From Anaeromyxobacter sp. Fw109-5 (GTDB taxonomy: Bacteria; Myxococcota; Myxococcia; Myxococcales; Anaeromyxobacteraceae): a stretch of 64,000 nt of DNA. Made by a program: the position numbers and the translations under genes. This document shows, piece after piece, positions 20,837 to 29,082 of this stretch. Location: contig NC_009675.1 of NCBI RefSeq assembly GCF_000017505.1, forward strand, positions 4,902,501 to 4,966,500. The letters are read 5' to 3'. The notes under the pieces are model-generated. The model saw only the letters and a program-made list of their open reading frames with translations, was not told the DNA's origin and searched no databases. Position 1 is the first letter of the stretch, and every line of letters begins with the position of its first letter.

Positions 20837-21881
20837 GACACCGACCGCGGTCGAGCTCCCTCCGCATCGCCTCTCCGTCGTCGTGCCCATGTACGACGAG
20901 CGCGACAACGCCGCGCCGCTCGTGGACGCCGTGCAGGCGGCGCTCGCCGAGCACCCGCACCCGTGGGAGCTCGTCGTGGTGGACGACGGCAGCCGCGACG
21001 GGACGGCGGCGGCGCTCGAGCGGCGCGCGGCGCAGGTCGGGGAGCACGTGCGGGTGATCCGCCTCCTCCGCAACCACGGCCAGTCGGCCGCGATGCAGGC
21101 CGGCATCGACGCCGCGCGGGGCGACGTGATCGTCACGATGGACGGCGACCTCCAGAACGACCCGCGCGACATCCCGGCGCTCGTCGCCCGGCTGCTCCGC
21201 GGGGACCTCGATCTCGTCGCCGGCTGGCGGCAGCGACGCGAGGACGGCCTCCTCCTGCGCAAGCTCCCCTCCCGCGTCGCGAACCGCCTCATCCGCCGCG
21301 CCACCGGGCTCCGCTTCCACGACCTCGGCTGCAGCCTCAAGGCGTTCCGCGGCTCCGTCGTGCGCGAGGTGCGCCTCTACGGCGAGATGCACCGCTTCAT
21401 CCCGGCCTGGCTCGCCACCGTGACCTCGCCGGACCGCATGGCGGAGGTGCCCGTCTCGCACCACGGCCGGGCGCGCGGGAAGTCCAAGTACGGCCTCTCC
21501 CGGACGTTCCGCGTGCTCATCGATCTGCTCGCGGTCCACTTCTTCCTGCGCTACCGCGCGCGGCCCGGACACTTCTTCGGCAGCATCGGCCTCGCCGTGC
21601 TCGGCGCCGGGCTCGCGATCCTCGGCTATCTCGGGTTCCTCAAGCTCACCGGCGAGAGCATCGGCGGACGTCCGCTGCTCTCCCTCGGCTTCTTCTGCGT
21701 GATCGGCGGGGTGCAGCTCCTCACCACCGGCGTCCTCGCCGAGCTGCTCGTCCGCGTCTACTACGAGGGCGGGCGCGCTCGCTCGTATCACGCCGCGCCC
21801 GCGGCCTCGCTCCGCGAGGGCGCCGGGTGGCACGCCCCGCGCCCCCGGCCCCTCCAGCTCCCCCCGCCGGAGGGCGGATGA
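20805..21881 (+). CDS. GT2 polyprenyl-phosphate sugar synthase (DPM1/ArnC/RgtE-like)
   Basis: A 358-residue enzyme transferring a nucleotide-activated sugar to a polyprenyl phosphate on the cytoplasmic face. The GT-A domain shows LSVVVPMYDERDN, VVDDGSRDGTAAAL and the metal-binding VTMDGDLQNDP. After GKSKYGLSRTFRVLIDLL come two C-terminal transmembrane helices (about 255-320), as in ArnC-like proteins. The GTG at 20805 overlaps the previous gene by 32 bp; GTG 20817 is an alternative. It sits between an epimerase making the sugar donor and a GT39 enzyme using the lipid-linked sugar. Confidence 0.9.
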   Translation: MLPHVASELAETPTAVELPPHRLSVVVPMYDERDNAAPLVDAVQAALAEHPHPWELVVVDDGSRDGTAAALERRAAQVGEHVRVIRLLRNHGQSAAMQAGIDAARGDVIVTMDGDLQNDPRDIPALVARLLRGDLDLVAGWRQRREDGLLLRKLPSRVANRLIRRATGLRFHDLGCSLKAFRGSVVREVRLYGEMHRFIPAWLATVTSPDRMAEVPVSHHGRARGKSKYGLSRTFRVLIDLLAVHFFLRYRARPGHFFGSIGLAVLGAGLAILGYLGFLKLTGESIGGRPLLSLGFFCVIGGVQLLTTGVLAELLVRVYYEGGRARSYHAAPAASLREGAGWHAPRPRPLQLPPPEGG

Positions 21882-23683
21882 GGATCCCGACTCAGCCGCT
21901 TCGCCGCGAGCCGACCGCCGGCCCGCGGCCCGCGGCCACGACGGCGGACGAGCCGTGGTCCTCCGCCGAGCGGCGCTGGTACGCGGGCGCGATGGCGCTC
22001 GCCCTGCTCGTCATGGCGGCGGGGCTCGTCTTCCCGGACCTCATGGGCGGCGACGCCGCGCAGGACGCGGTGATGGCGCTGCGGATGTACCTCGCCGACG
22101 ACTGGGTCAACCTCGTCAAGAACGGGCGCGACTACCTCGACAAGCCGCACCTCCTCTTCTGGTCGGCGCGGGCGAGCTACGAGCTGTTCGGCGTGCACGA
22201 CTGGGCCTACCGGCTCCCGTCGGCCCTGGCCTCCCTGCTCGGCGCGTGGGCGGCCTACGGCATGGCGAGGCGCCTCCACGGCGAGACGGCCGGCCGGCTC
22301 GCGGCGCTCATGGTGGTCACCGCGTACGCGATCGTGCTCGGCAATCACGACGTCCGCATGGACGCCCTGCTCATGGGCTTCACCGCCTTCGGGACCTGGC
22401 AGCTCCTCGAGTACCTGGAGACCGGCCGCGCCCGAGCGGCGGTCCTCGGCGGCGCCGGCGTGGCGCTCGGGGTCTCCGCGAAGGGCATGGTCGCGGTGGC
22501 GGTGAGCGGCTGCGTGCTCTTCTTCTACGTGTGGGGCCGCGGCCGCTGGCGGCGGCTGTGGAGCTGGAAGATCGCGCTGGGGATCGCCGTGTTCGTCCTC
22601 GCGCTCTCGCCGGTGCTCTTCGCCTACTACCAGCAGTACGATCTCCATCCCGACAAGGTCGTGAACGGTCGCACCGGCGTCTCGGGCGTGAAGTTCATCC
22701 TGCTCGGGCAGAGCCTGGAGCGCTTCGGCGGGGGCCGCGGGCACAAGATCGCCGACGACCACCTCTTCTTCTTCCACACGCTGGCCTGGGCGTTCCTGCC
22801 CTGGAGCCTCCTGACCTATGCCGCGTGGGCCGAGCGGTTCCGGGAGCTGTTCCGGCGGCGCTGGGCCGCGTTCCGTGAGCGCGAGCAGCTCACCTTCCTG
22901 GGCCCGTTCGCGTTCCTCGCCGTCCTGGGCTTCTCGCAGTTCAAGCTGCCCCACTACCTGAACGTCGTGCTGCCCTTCCTCGCCGTGTTCACGGCGAGCT
23001 ACCTCGCCGACCTGCGCCGCGAGGGCCGGCTGCGGGCGCTCGCGCGTCTCCGGTGGGTGCAGCTCGTCGTCATCGCCGCGCTCCTCGCGCTCGTCGTGGT
23101 CCTGAACGCGTGGGCGTTCCCGGTCGAGCGCGCCTGGATCGTGCTCGCCGCGCTCGCGCTGCTCGCCGTCCTCGTCGCGAGCCTCCGCGTCCGCGAGCCG
23201 CTCGCGCGCGTGTGGGCGCCCTCCGCCGTCGCCATCCTCCTCGCGGAGCTCCTGGCGAACACCAGCTTCTACCCGCGCCTCGGCCGCTACCAGCCGGGGA
23301 GGGACCTCGCGGCCGCCGCGGAGGCGAGCGGCGTCGACTGGGAGCGCACGTTCTTCCTGGAGACCGTCTACCAGCCGTTCCAGTTCTACGCGGGGCGTGT
23401 CATCCCGCAGCTGGACTTCGCCGGCCTGCACCGCGAGGTCGCCGCCGGACGAGAGCTCTTCCTCGCCGTGTCCGCGGAGGAGGAGCGCCGCCTGCGCGAC
23501 GAGGGCATCCCGCACGAGGTGCTCGCCACGAGCCCGAGCTGCCGGGTCCTCAACCTCACGGGAAAGTTCGTGAACCCGCGCACCCGCGACGGCACGTGCA
23601 AGACGGTGTTCCTGGTCGCCGCGGGGGCGAGCGCCCCGGACCACCGGCGCGTCGAGCCCGGTCGAACCGGCGACCGTCCGTAG
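21878..23683 (+). CDS. GT39/ArnT-like lipid-A or glycan glycosyltransferase
   Basis: A 601-residue membrane glycosyltransferase. The PMT signature is MGGDAAQDAVMALRM in the first periplasmic loop, where Asp replaces the more common Asp-Glu pair. DKPHLLFWSARASYELFG follows, then about ten hydrophobic segments and a soluble C-terminal domain (about 480-601). ArnT-type enzymes transfer a sugar from polyprenyl phosphate to lipid A. The start overlaps the GT2 stop by 4 bp, making the two almost certainly one functional pair. Product assignment (galacturonate) depends on the epimerase and is inferred. Confidence 0.87.
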   Translation: MRIPTQPLRREPTAGPRPAATTADEPWSSAERRWYAGAMALALLVMAAGLVFPDLMGGDAAQDAVMALRMYLADDWVNLVKNGRDYLDKPHLLFWSARASYELFGVHDWAYRLPSALASLLGAWAAYGMARRLHGETAGRLAALMVVTAYAIVLGNHDVRMDALLMGFTAFGTWQLLEYLETGRARAAVLGGAGVALGVSAKGMVAVAVSGCVLFFYVWGRGRWRRLWSWKIALGIAVFVLALSPVLFAYYQQYDLHPDKVVNGRTGVSGVKFILLGQSLERFGGGRGHKIADDHLFFFHTLAWAFLPWSLLTYAAWAERFRELFRRRWAAFREREQLTFLGPFAFLAVLGFSQFKLPHYLNVVLPFLAVFTASYLADLRREGRLRALARLRWVQLVVIAALLALVVVLNAWAFPVERAWIVLAALALLAVLVASLRVREPLARVWAPSAVAILLAELLANTSFYPRLGRYQPGRDLAAAAEASGVDWERTFFLETVYQPFQFYAGRVIPQLDFAGLHREVAAGRELFLAVSAEEERRLRDEGIPHEVLATSPSCRVLNLTGKFVNPRTRDGTCKTVFLVAAGASAPDHRRVEPGRTGDRP

Positions 23684-23765
23684 GCGACGCACCGCCAGGA
23701 CCCGAGCATCCGCTCCCCTCACCGCGGGGCCACGTGTAGGCTGTCCGGAACCCAGGAGCCTCCCA

Positions 23766-24572
23766 ATGCGCCGCCTCCCGCGAACCCTGCTCGTCTCCAC
23801 CCTCGCCCTCGCGCCTCTCCTCGAGGGCTGCCGCTGGTCGACGGTCGATTCCGGCCACCGCGGCATCGTGTTCAAGGCGCTCGGCGGCGGCACGAGCCGC
23901 GAGGTGCTGGGCGAGGGGCTGCACGTGATCCCGCTGTGGAACAGGATCATCCAGTACGACATGCGCGTGCACGAGATGAAGGAGCAGCTCTCCGTGCTCT
24001 CGTCGAACGGGCTGCCGCTGCGGGTCGAGGCGAGCGTCCGCTTCCGGCCGGAGCTCGAGGAGCTGTTCGAGCTGCAGACGCAGATCGGCCAGGACTACGA
24101 CTCGAAGGTGATCGCGCCGATCGTGCGCTCCGAGGCGCGCAAGGTGTTCGGCCGCTACCAGCCGGAGGAGATCTACTCGACGAAGCGCGAGGAGATCGAG
24201 CAGCAGATCTACTCGGAGGTGACGCGCGCCCTGAAGGGCAAGCACGTCGTGGTCGAGGCGGTGCTCATCCGCGACGTGGACCTGCCGGAGGCCATCAAGA
24301 CCGCCATCTCCGACAAGCTCGCCGAGGAGCAGCGCGCGCAGAAGATGAAGTTCACGCTCGACCGCGAGCGTCAGGAGGCGCAGCGCAAGCAGATCGAGGC
24401 CGAGGGCATCCTGAAGTACCAGAACATCGTGCGCCAGGGGCTCTCGGCCGAGTACCTGCAGTTCAAGGGGATCGAGGCCACCGAGCGGCTCGCGGCGAGC
24501 TCGAACGCCAAGATCGTGATCGTCGGCGGCGCGAAGGGCGGGCTGCCGCTCATCTTCCAGGGCGACAAGTAG
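23766..24572 (+). CDS. Prohibitin/SPFH-family lipoprotein
   Basis: A 268-residue Band 7 protein. The N-terminus is a signal ending in LLEGC, so C22 is a lipidation site instead of the usual transmembrane anchor. The SPFH core follows (VDSGHRGIVFKALGGGTSREVLGEGLHVIPLWN, then EASVRFRPELEELFELQTQIGQDY). A charged helix comes next (EEQRAQKMKFTLDRERQEAQRKQIEAEGI), as in prohibitins. These proteins form ring scaffolds that organise membrane proteases or domains. It has its own start context (GGAG before ATG 23766) 82 bp after the GT39 gene. Confidence 0.88.
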   Translation: MRRLPRTLLVSTLALAPLLEGCRWSTVDSGHRGIVFKALGGGTSREVLGEGLHVIPLWNRIIQYDMRVHEMKEQLSVLSSNGLPLRVEASVRFRPELEELFELQTQIGQDYDSKVIAPIVRSEARKVFGRYQPEEIYSTKREEIEQQIYSEVTRALKGKHVVVEAVLIRDVDLPEAIKTAISDKLAEEQRAQKMKFTLDRERQEAQRKQIEAEGILKYQNIVRQGLSAEYLQFKGIEATERLAASSNAKIVIVGGAKGGLPLIFQGDK

Positions 24573-24696
24573 GGACGCGCAGGGATCGATCCGGGCGGCG
24601 GCGCGCCGGCGCCGTGATCGCGGAGGCCTCGCCCGCTGTCGTGGAGTCGTCGACGTCACCGCAGCGCACCCCGCGAACGTCCGGGGACGCGCGGGC

Positions 24697-25833
24697 CTAC
24701 GGCACCGCCGCCGCGTCGCGGACCAGGTCCGCGTAGCGGTTCACCGGGTCGGCCGGGTCGGTGCCGTCGCGCCAGTAGAACGTGTGCGGGTCCCACGCGT
24801 CGGGGCGGCCGTCGTAGGCGAACAGCCAGGGCGCGACGCCGGCGCCGCCGGCCGCGCGGATGCAGCGGAACCAGCCGCGGTAGATGGCGCGGCGATCCTC
24901 GAGCGGCAGCCCGTCGTTGCGGAGCGCCAGCTCCCCCACGAGGAGCGGCTTCCCGAGACGGCGGGCGGTCGCGATCCGCTCGGAGAGGAACCCCGCCCCG
25001 AAGAACGCGGCCCAGTCCGCGGGCACGCCCCACGCCTCCGGGTAGAGGTGCACGGTCGCGTAGTCCAGGTGCGGCGAGGCGGTGAGGAGCGCGAACTCCT
25101 CGGCGTCGAGCCCCTCCTCGCCCGAGCCGACGAGGTGCCCGGGCGCCTTCGCCTTCACGAGGGCGGCGAGCTCGTCCACCCAGGCGCGGAGCGCCTCGCG
25201 CGAGACGCCGTCCGCGCGCGGCTCGTTCACGAGCTCCCAGGCGAGCACGGCCGGGTGGTCGCCCCAGCGGAGGCCGTCCACCGTGCTGACGCGGTCGAGG
25301 AGCGTGGCGACGTGCGCGCGGAAGTGCTCGACCACCGCGCGCTCGGTGAAGAAGCGCGGATCGCCCTCGCGCGGCGCGGGGAGCCCCGCCCAGGCGACGT
25401 ACTGGCGCTGCCCGCCGTAGGCGTCCCAGCGGTTCGCGAGCGGCAGCACCAGCCGGAGCCCGTGCACGCGGGCCCGCGCGAGGACGAGGTCCAGCCCGCG
25501 CAGGGCGACCTCGTCGTAGACCAGCGGCACCACCTGCATCGCGGTGTCCTGCGCGCCGTCGTTGAACGCGTTCGTGCGCAGGGCCCGAACGCCCAGGGCG
25601 GAGGCCTTCGCGAGCGTCTCCTCCACGGCGGCGGCCTCCGGATCGCCGCGGCGCAGCGCGCGGGTCGCCTCCTCCTGGAGGTAGTAGGCGTTCAGCGCGA
25701 CGAGGTGGCCGTCCACGCCGGGCAGGACGAGCGGCGGCCCCTCCGCGCACGCGGCGGCCTCCGCCTCCAGATCCCGTCCGTCCTCGCACGCGGCCACGAA
25801 GAGCAAGATGATCGCGGGGGCCCCGGCGCGCAC
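24697..25833 (-). CDS. GH5-like beta-mannanase/cellulase-type lipoprotein
   Basis: A 378-residue exported protein. The lipobox FVAAC gives C16 as the lipidation site. The TIM-barrel domain has the GH5 acid/base motif in LAWELVNEPRAD and a probable nucleophile in LLVGELAL, together with FNDGAQDT and a TVHLYPEAWG strand. The fold and motif spacing look like GH5 endo-1,4-beta-mannosidases, but the specificity is not certain. The gene is convergent with the prohibitin gene and likely starts with GTG at 25833. Confidence 0.8.
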   Translation of the reverse strand: MRAGAPAIILLFVAACEDGRDLEAEAAACAEGPPLVLPGVDGHLVALNAYYLQEEATRALRRGDPEAAAVEETLAKASALGVRALRTNAFNDGAQDTAMQVVPLVYDEVALRGLDLVLARARVHGLRLVLPLANRWDAYGGQRQYVAWAGLPAPREGDPRFFTERAVVEHFRAHVATLLDRVSTVDGLRWGDHPAVLAWELVNEPRADGVSREALRAWVDELAALVKAKAPGHLVGSGEEGLDAEEFALLTASPHLDYATVHLYPEAWGVPADWAAFFGAGFLSERIATARRLGKPLLVGELALRNDGLPLEDRRAIYRGWFRCIRAAGGAGVAPWLFAYDGRPDAWDPHTFYWRDGTDPADPVNRYADLVRDAAAVP

Positions 25834-25848
25834 GGGTCCACCGAGGCG

Positions 25849-26124
25849 TCAGGCGTTGCGCCAGGCGCGCTCGGCGCGGAGCACGATCGCGCCGAGCGGC
25901 ACGTCGAACGGCCAGGAGTCCGCGATCATGCGCCCGAGCCCCTCCCCGCGGTCGCGCTTCGGCGGGAGCGCCCCGTCGTCGAGGGCGGCGAGGTAGGTGC
26001 GGAGGGTGTCGCGGCAGGCGCCGAGCTGGGTCGGGCAGAGCTGGTAGCGCGGGGCGGCGAGCTCCGCCTCGATCTCGGCGAGCGCGCTCACGACGAGGGT
26101 GCGGGCCTGCTGGCGGCGGTCCAT
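25849..26124 (-). CDS. Hypothetical protein
   Basis: A 91-residue, mostly helical, charged protein (MDRRQQARTLVVSALAEIEAEL at the start, SWPFDVPLGAIVLRAERAWRNA at the end) with two cysteines near the middle. No family is recognised. The ATG at 26124 is preferred to an upstream in-frame start at 26208, because that one would put coding sequence across the operator at 26200-26223. It lies 15 bp upstream of the GH5 lipoprotein gene on the same strand. Confidence 0.5.
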   Translation of the reverse strand: MDRRQQARTLVVSALAEIEAELAAPRYQLCPTQLGACRDTLRTYLAALDDGALPPKRDRGEGLGRMIADSWPFDVPLGAIVLRAERAWRNA

Positions 26125-26199
26125 CGGCACCGCGTTGTACCCGACCTGCGCCGCGAGGGAAACGGCGCCGCCGGGCCGTCCGCGCCCCCGCCCCGGCCA

Positions 26200-26223
26200 T
26201 TCTTTCAACGAACATTGAAAGAA
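26200..26223. promoter_or_regulatory. Inverted-repeat operator of the menaquinone operon
   Basis: TTCTTTCAA (26200-26208), CGAACA, TTGAAAGAA (26215-26223) is a perfect 9-bp-arm inverted repeat in an otherwise GC-rich region. The core matches the operator at 16195-16214 in reverse orientation. It overlaps the predicted -35 box at 26215. The regulator gene at the end of the operon (34295-34870) is the obvious candidate for binding it. Confidence 0.65.
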
Positions 26224-26243
26224 AGGGCCGCCGCTGGTAGAGA
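26215..26243 (+). promoter_or_regulatory. Candidate promoter of the menaquinone operon
   Basis: TTGAAA (26215-26220) and TAGAGA (26238-26243) are 17 bp apart. The -10 box is a weak match. The -35 box is the right arm of the inverted repeat, so a bound regulator would block it. The ATG of the first gene is at 26253, leaving almost no leader. Confidence 0.45.
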
Positions 26244-26252
26244 TCGCGCGCC

Positions 26253-27782
26253 ATGGCCTACCGCTCCCTGCGGGAGTTCCTCGATCGGCTGGAGAAGGCG
26301 GGCGAGCTCCTCCGCGTGAAGGAGCCGGTCGATCCGGTCCTCGAGATGGCCGCGCTGGCGGATCGCGCGGCGAAGCAGGGGGGGCCGGCGCTCCTCTTCG
26401 AGAACGTGAAGGGTCGGGCGCCCGGCGGGTTCCCGGTGGCGATGAACCTGTTCGGGACGCGGCGCCGGGCGAGCTGGGCGCTCTCCTCGGAGGACTTCGA
26501 GGAGCACGCGCGCGAGCTCCGCTCGCTCCTGCACATGGCCCCGCCGCAGTCGCTCTGGGACAAGCTGAAGATGCTCCCGAAGCTCGGGAAGCTCGCGACG
26601 ATGACGCCGAAGCACGTCTCCTCGGCGGCGAGCCAGGAGGTGGTGCTGCGCGAGCCCGACCTCGGTCAGCTGCCGGTGCTCACCACCTGGCCGCACGACG
26701 GCGGCCCGTTCGTCACCCTCCCGCAGGTGATCACGCGGGATCCGGACACCGGCATCCGCAACGTCGGCATGTACCGGCTCCAGGTGCTCGGTCCCCGGCG
26801 GCTCGCCATGCACTGGCAGCTCCACAAGACCGCGACGGCCCACTACCGCGGCTACCGGAAGCGCGGCGAGCCCATGCCGGTCGCGATCGCGCTCGGCGGC
26901 GATCCCGCCCTCACCTACTGCGCCTCGGCGCCGCTGCCGCCCAACGTGGACGAGTACCTGTTCGCCGGGTTCCTGCGCGGCGAGGCGGTGCGGATGACGA
27001 AGGGCGTGGCGGTGGACCTCGACGTCCCCGCCGACGCGGATCTCGTCATCGAGGGCTACGTGGACACCGCGGCACCCCTCGTGCGCGAGGGGCCGTTCGG
27101 CGATCACACCGGCTTCTACTCGCTCGCGGACGACTACCCCGCCCTGGACGTGGTCGCCGTCACCCACCGCCGCGGCGCGATCTACCCCGCCACCGTGGTG
27201 GGTCCGCCGCCGGTCGAGGACCAGTGGCTCGGCAAGGCGACGGAGCGGATCTTCCTGCCGATGCTGCAGATGATCTTCCCGGAGATCGTCGACATGGCGA
27301 TGCCGGTGGAGGGCGTGTTCCACAACCTCTGCCTCATCTCCATCAAGAAGGAGCACCCCGGCCAGGCGAAGAAGGTCATCCACGGTCTGTGGGGCTCGGG
27401 CCAGATGGCGCAGACGAAGACGCTCGTGGTCTTCGACGACGACGTGGACGTGCAGGACGTGCCGCAGGCCGCCTGGCGCGCCTTCGCCAACGTGGACGTG
27501 AAGCGCGACCTCGTGATCGCCGACGGCCCGGTGGACGTGCTCGACCACGCCGCCACGCACTTCGCGTTCGGCGGGAAGATCGGCGTGGACGCGACGCGGA
27601 AGTGGCGGGAGGAGGGCGGGCGCGAGTGGCCGGAGGTGTGCGTCCACCCGCCCGAGGTGATCGCGCGGATGGACGCGCTGTACGAGCGGCTGGTCCCCGG
27701 CGCGGAGCGGCCGCGCCGGCCGCGCATCGCGCCGCCGCCGGCCGCGTCGTGGAAGCCGCCCAGCGGAGGGATCCTCCAGTGA
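26253..27782 (+). CDS. mqnL: UbiD-family menaquinone biosynthesis decarboxylase (MqnL type)
   Basis: Prenyl-FMN-dependent decarboxylase of 509 residues. In the futalosine route the UbiD-type enzyme removes the carboxylate of prenylated 1,4-dihydroxy-6-naphthoate. The family core is visible: TGIRNVGMYRLQVLGPRRLAMHW, the acidic active-site region VREGPFGDHTGFYSLADDYP, and the EHPGQAKKVIHGLWG segment. The cofactor-making UbiX is two genes downstream. It is the first gene of an eight-gene operon with overlaps of 4 bp (mqnL/ubiE, ubiE/ubiX). The promoter and operator lie immediately upstream. Confidence 0.92.
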   Translation: MAYRSLREFLDRLEKAGELLRVKEPVDPVLEMAALADRAAKQGGPALLFENVKGRAPGGFPVAMNLFGTRRRASWALSSEDFEEHARELRSLLHMAPPQSLWDKLKMLPKLGKLATMTPKHVSSAASQEVVLREPDLGQLPVLTTWPHDGGPFVTLPQVITRDPDTGIRNVGMYRLQVLGPRRLAMHWQLHKTATAHYRGYRKRGEPMPVAIALGGDPALTYCASAPLPPNVDEYLFAGFLRGEAVRMTKGVAVDLDVPADADLVIEGYVDTAAPLVREGPFGDHTGFYSLADDYPALDVVAVTHRRGAIYPATVVGPPPVEDQWLGKATERIFLPMLQMIFPEIVDMAMPVEGVFHNLCLISIKKEHPGQAKKVIHGLWGSGQMAQTKTLVVFDDDVDVQDVPQAAWRAFANVDVKRDLVIADGPVDVLDHAATHFAFGGKIGVDATRKWREEGGREWPEVCVHPPEVIARMDALYERLVPGAERPRRPRIAPPPAASWKPPSGGILQ

Positions 27783-28480
27783 GCGTCCCCCTCCCCGGCG
27801 AGGCGCAGCGCGGCTCGGCGGTGCGGGCGATGTTCGACCGCATCGCCCCCCGCTACGACCTGCTCAACCGCGTGATGACGCTGAAGGTCGATCAGGCCTG
27901 GCGCCGGCGGCTCCTCGCGGACCTGGCGCCGCGCGACGGCGAGGCCCTGCTCGACCTGTGCGCCGGCACCATGGACGTCGCCGCCCTCGCCCGCCGGCGC
28001 TCGCCGGGCCTCCGGATCGTCGGCGCGGACTTCTCGTTCCAGATGCTCGCGCGCGGCGTCGAGAAGACGGGGCTGCCCGCCTCGCAGGCGGACGCGATGG
28101 CGCTCCCCTTCCACGCGTCGCGCTTCGACCTCGCCACCGTGACGTTCGGGATGCGCAACCTGGAGCGCTTCGAGTTGGGGCTCGCCGAGCTCGCGCGCGT
28201 GCTGAAGCCCGGCGGCCGCCTCGGCGTCCTCGAGTTCTTCCGGCCCGAGTCGACCGGCTCGCGCTTCGTCCACGGCGCGTACAACCGGCTCGCGCTGCCG
28301 GTCCTGGGGCGCATCCTCTCGCCGGATCCGGAGGCGTACCGCTACCTCGTCGCCTCCATGGAGCGGTTCGCGTCGCGCCCGGAGTTCGAGGAGGCGGCCC
28401 GGCGCGCCGGCTTCCGCGAGGTGCGGGGCGAGACGCTCTTCCCCGGGGTCTGCGGCCTCGTCACGGCGGTGCGGGCATGA
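27779..28480 (+). CDS. ubiE: Demethylmenaquinone methyltransferase (UbiE/MenG)
   Basis: SAM-dependent C-methyltransferase of 233 residues, catalysing the final ring methylation of menaquinone. The family opening is FDRIAPRYDLLNRVMTL; the SAM motif is LLDLCAGTMDVA; VTFGMRNLERFELGLAELARVLKPGGRL is the UbiE signature. One oddity: the usual G in DxGxGTG is changed (DLCAGTMD), as in many UbiE proteins. The GTG start at 27779 overlaps the mqnL stop by 4 bp. Confidence 0.95.
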   Translation: MSVPLPGEAQRGSAVRAMFDRIAPRYDLLNRVMTLKVDQAWRRRLLADLAPRDGEALLDLCAGTMDVAALARRRSPGLRIVGADFSFQMLARGVEKTGLPASQADAMALPFHASRFDLATVTFGMRNLERFELGLAELARVLKPGGRLGVLEFFRPESTGSRFVHGAYNRLALPVLGRILSPDPEAYRYLVASMERFASRPEFEEAARRAGFREVRGETLFPGVCGLVTAVRA

Positions 28481-29082
28481 AGCTCGTGGTGGCCGTCTCG
28501 GGCGCGACGGGCGCCCCCTACGCGAGGCGGCTCCTCGACTTCCTCGCCGCCAACGGGGAGAGGCACGGCGTCTCCGTGGACCTGGTCTTCACCCAGACCG
28601 GCAAGCAGGTGTGGAAGCAGGAGATCGGCGCGGAGCCGCGCTACCCGTTCCCGGTCTGGAAGAACCAGGACTTCACCGCGCCGTTCGCGTCGGGCTCCGC
28701 GCTCTACGACGGCATGGTGATCGTCCCCTGCTCGTCGGGCGCGCTCGCGCGCATCGCGCACGGCATCTCCATCGACCTCGTGGGCCGCGCCGGGGACGTG
28801 ATGCTGAAGGAGGGGAAGAAGCTCGTGCTCGTGCTCCGCGAGACGCCGCTCTCGCTCGTGCACGCGCGCGCCATCGCGCAGGTCATCGAGGCGGGGGCCA
28901 CCGTCCTGCCCGCCTCGCCGTCGTTCTACTCCGGGCCGAAGACCATCGACGCGCTCGTGGACACGGTGGTGTCCCGGGTGCTCGACCGCCTCGGCCTGCC
29001 GAACGAGCTCATGAAGCGCTGGGAAGGCCTATCAGGTTCTGGCCGGGGGGATGCGGCCCCCGATCCGATGGAGGAGCCGTAG
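28477..29082 (+). CDS. ubiX: UbiX-type flavin prenyltransferase (MqnM)
   Basis: A 201-residue enzyme that prenylates FMN to give the cofactor of the UbiD-type decarboxylase encoded two genes upstream. The flavoprotein motif VAVSGATGAPYARRLL opens the protein. PCSSGALARIAHGISIDLVGRAGDVMLKEGKKLVLVLRETPLS is the conserved core, with PASPSFYSGPKTIDALVDTVVSRVLDRLG at the end. The ATG at 28477 overlaps the ubiE stop by 4 bp, and the stop abuts the mqnE start directly. Confidence 0.95.
   Translation: MKLVVAVSGATGAPYARRLLDFLAANGERHGVSVDLVFTQTGKQVWKQEIGAEPRYPFPVWKNQDFTAPFASGSALYDGMVIVPCSSGALARIAHGISIDLVGRAGDVMLKEGKKLVLVLRETPLSLVHARAIAQVIEAGATVLPASPSFYSGPKTIDALVDTVVSRVLDRLGLPNELMKRWEGLSGSGRGDAAPDPMEEP

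Noticed and set aside
26125-26208. Upstream ATG for the 91-residue hypothetical protein
   Set aside because: It would overlap the operator of the menaquinone operon, and the extension is low-complexity.
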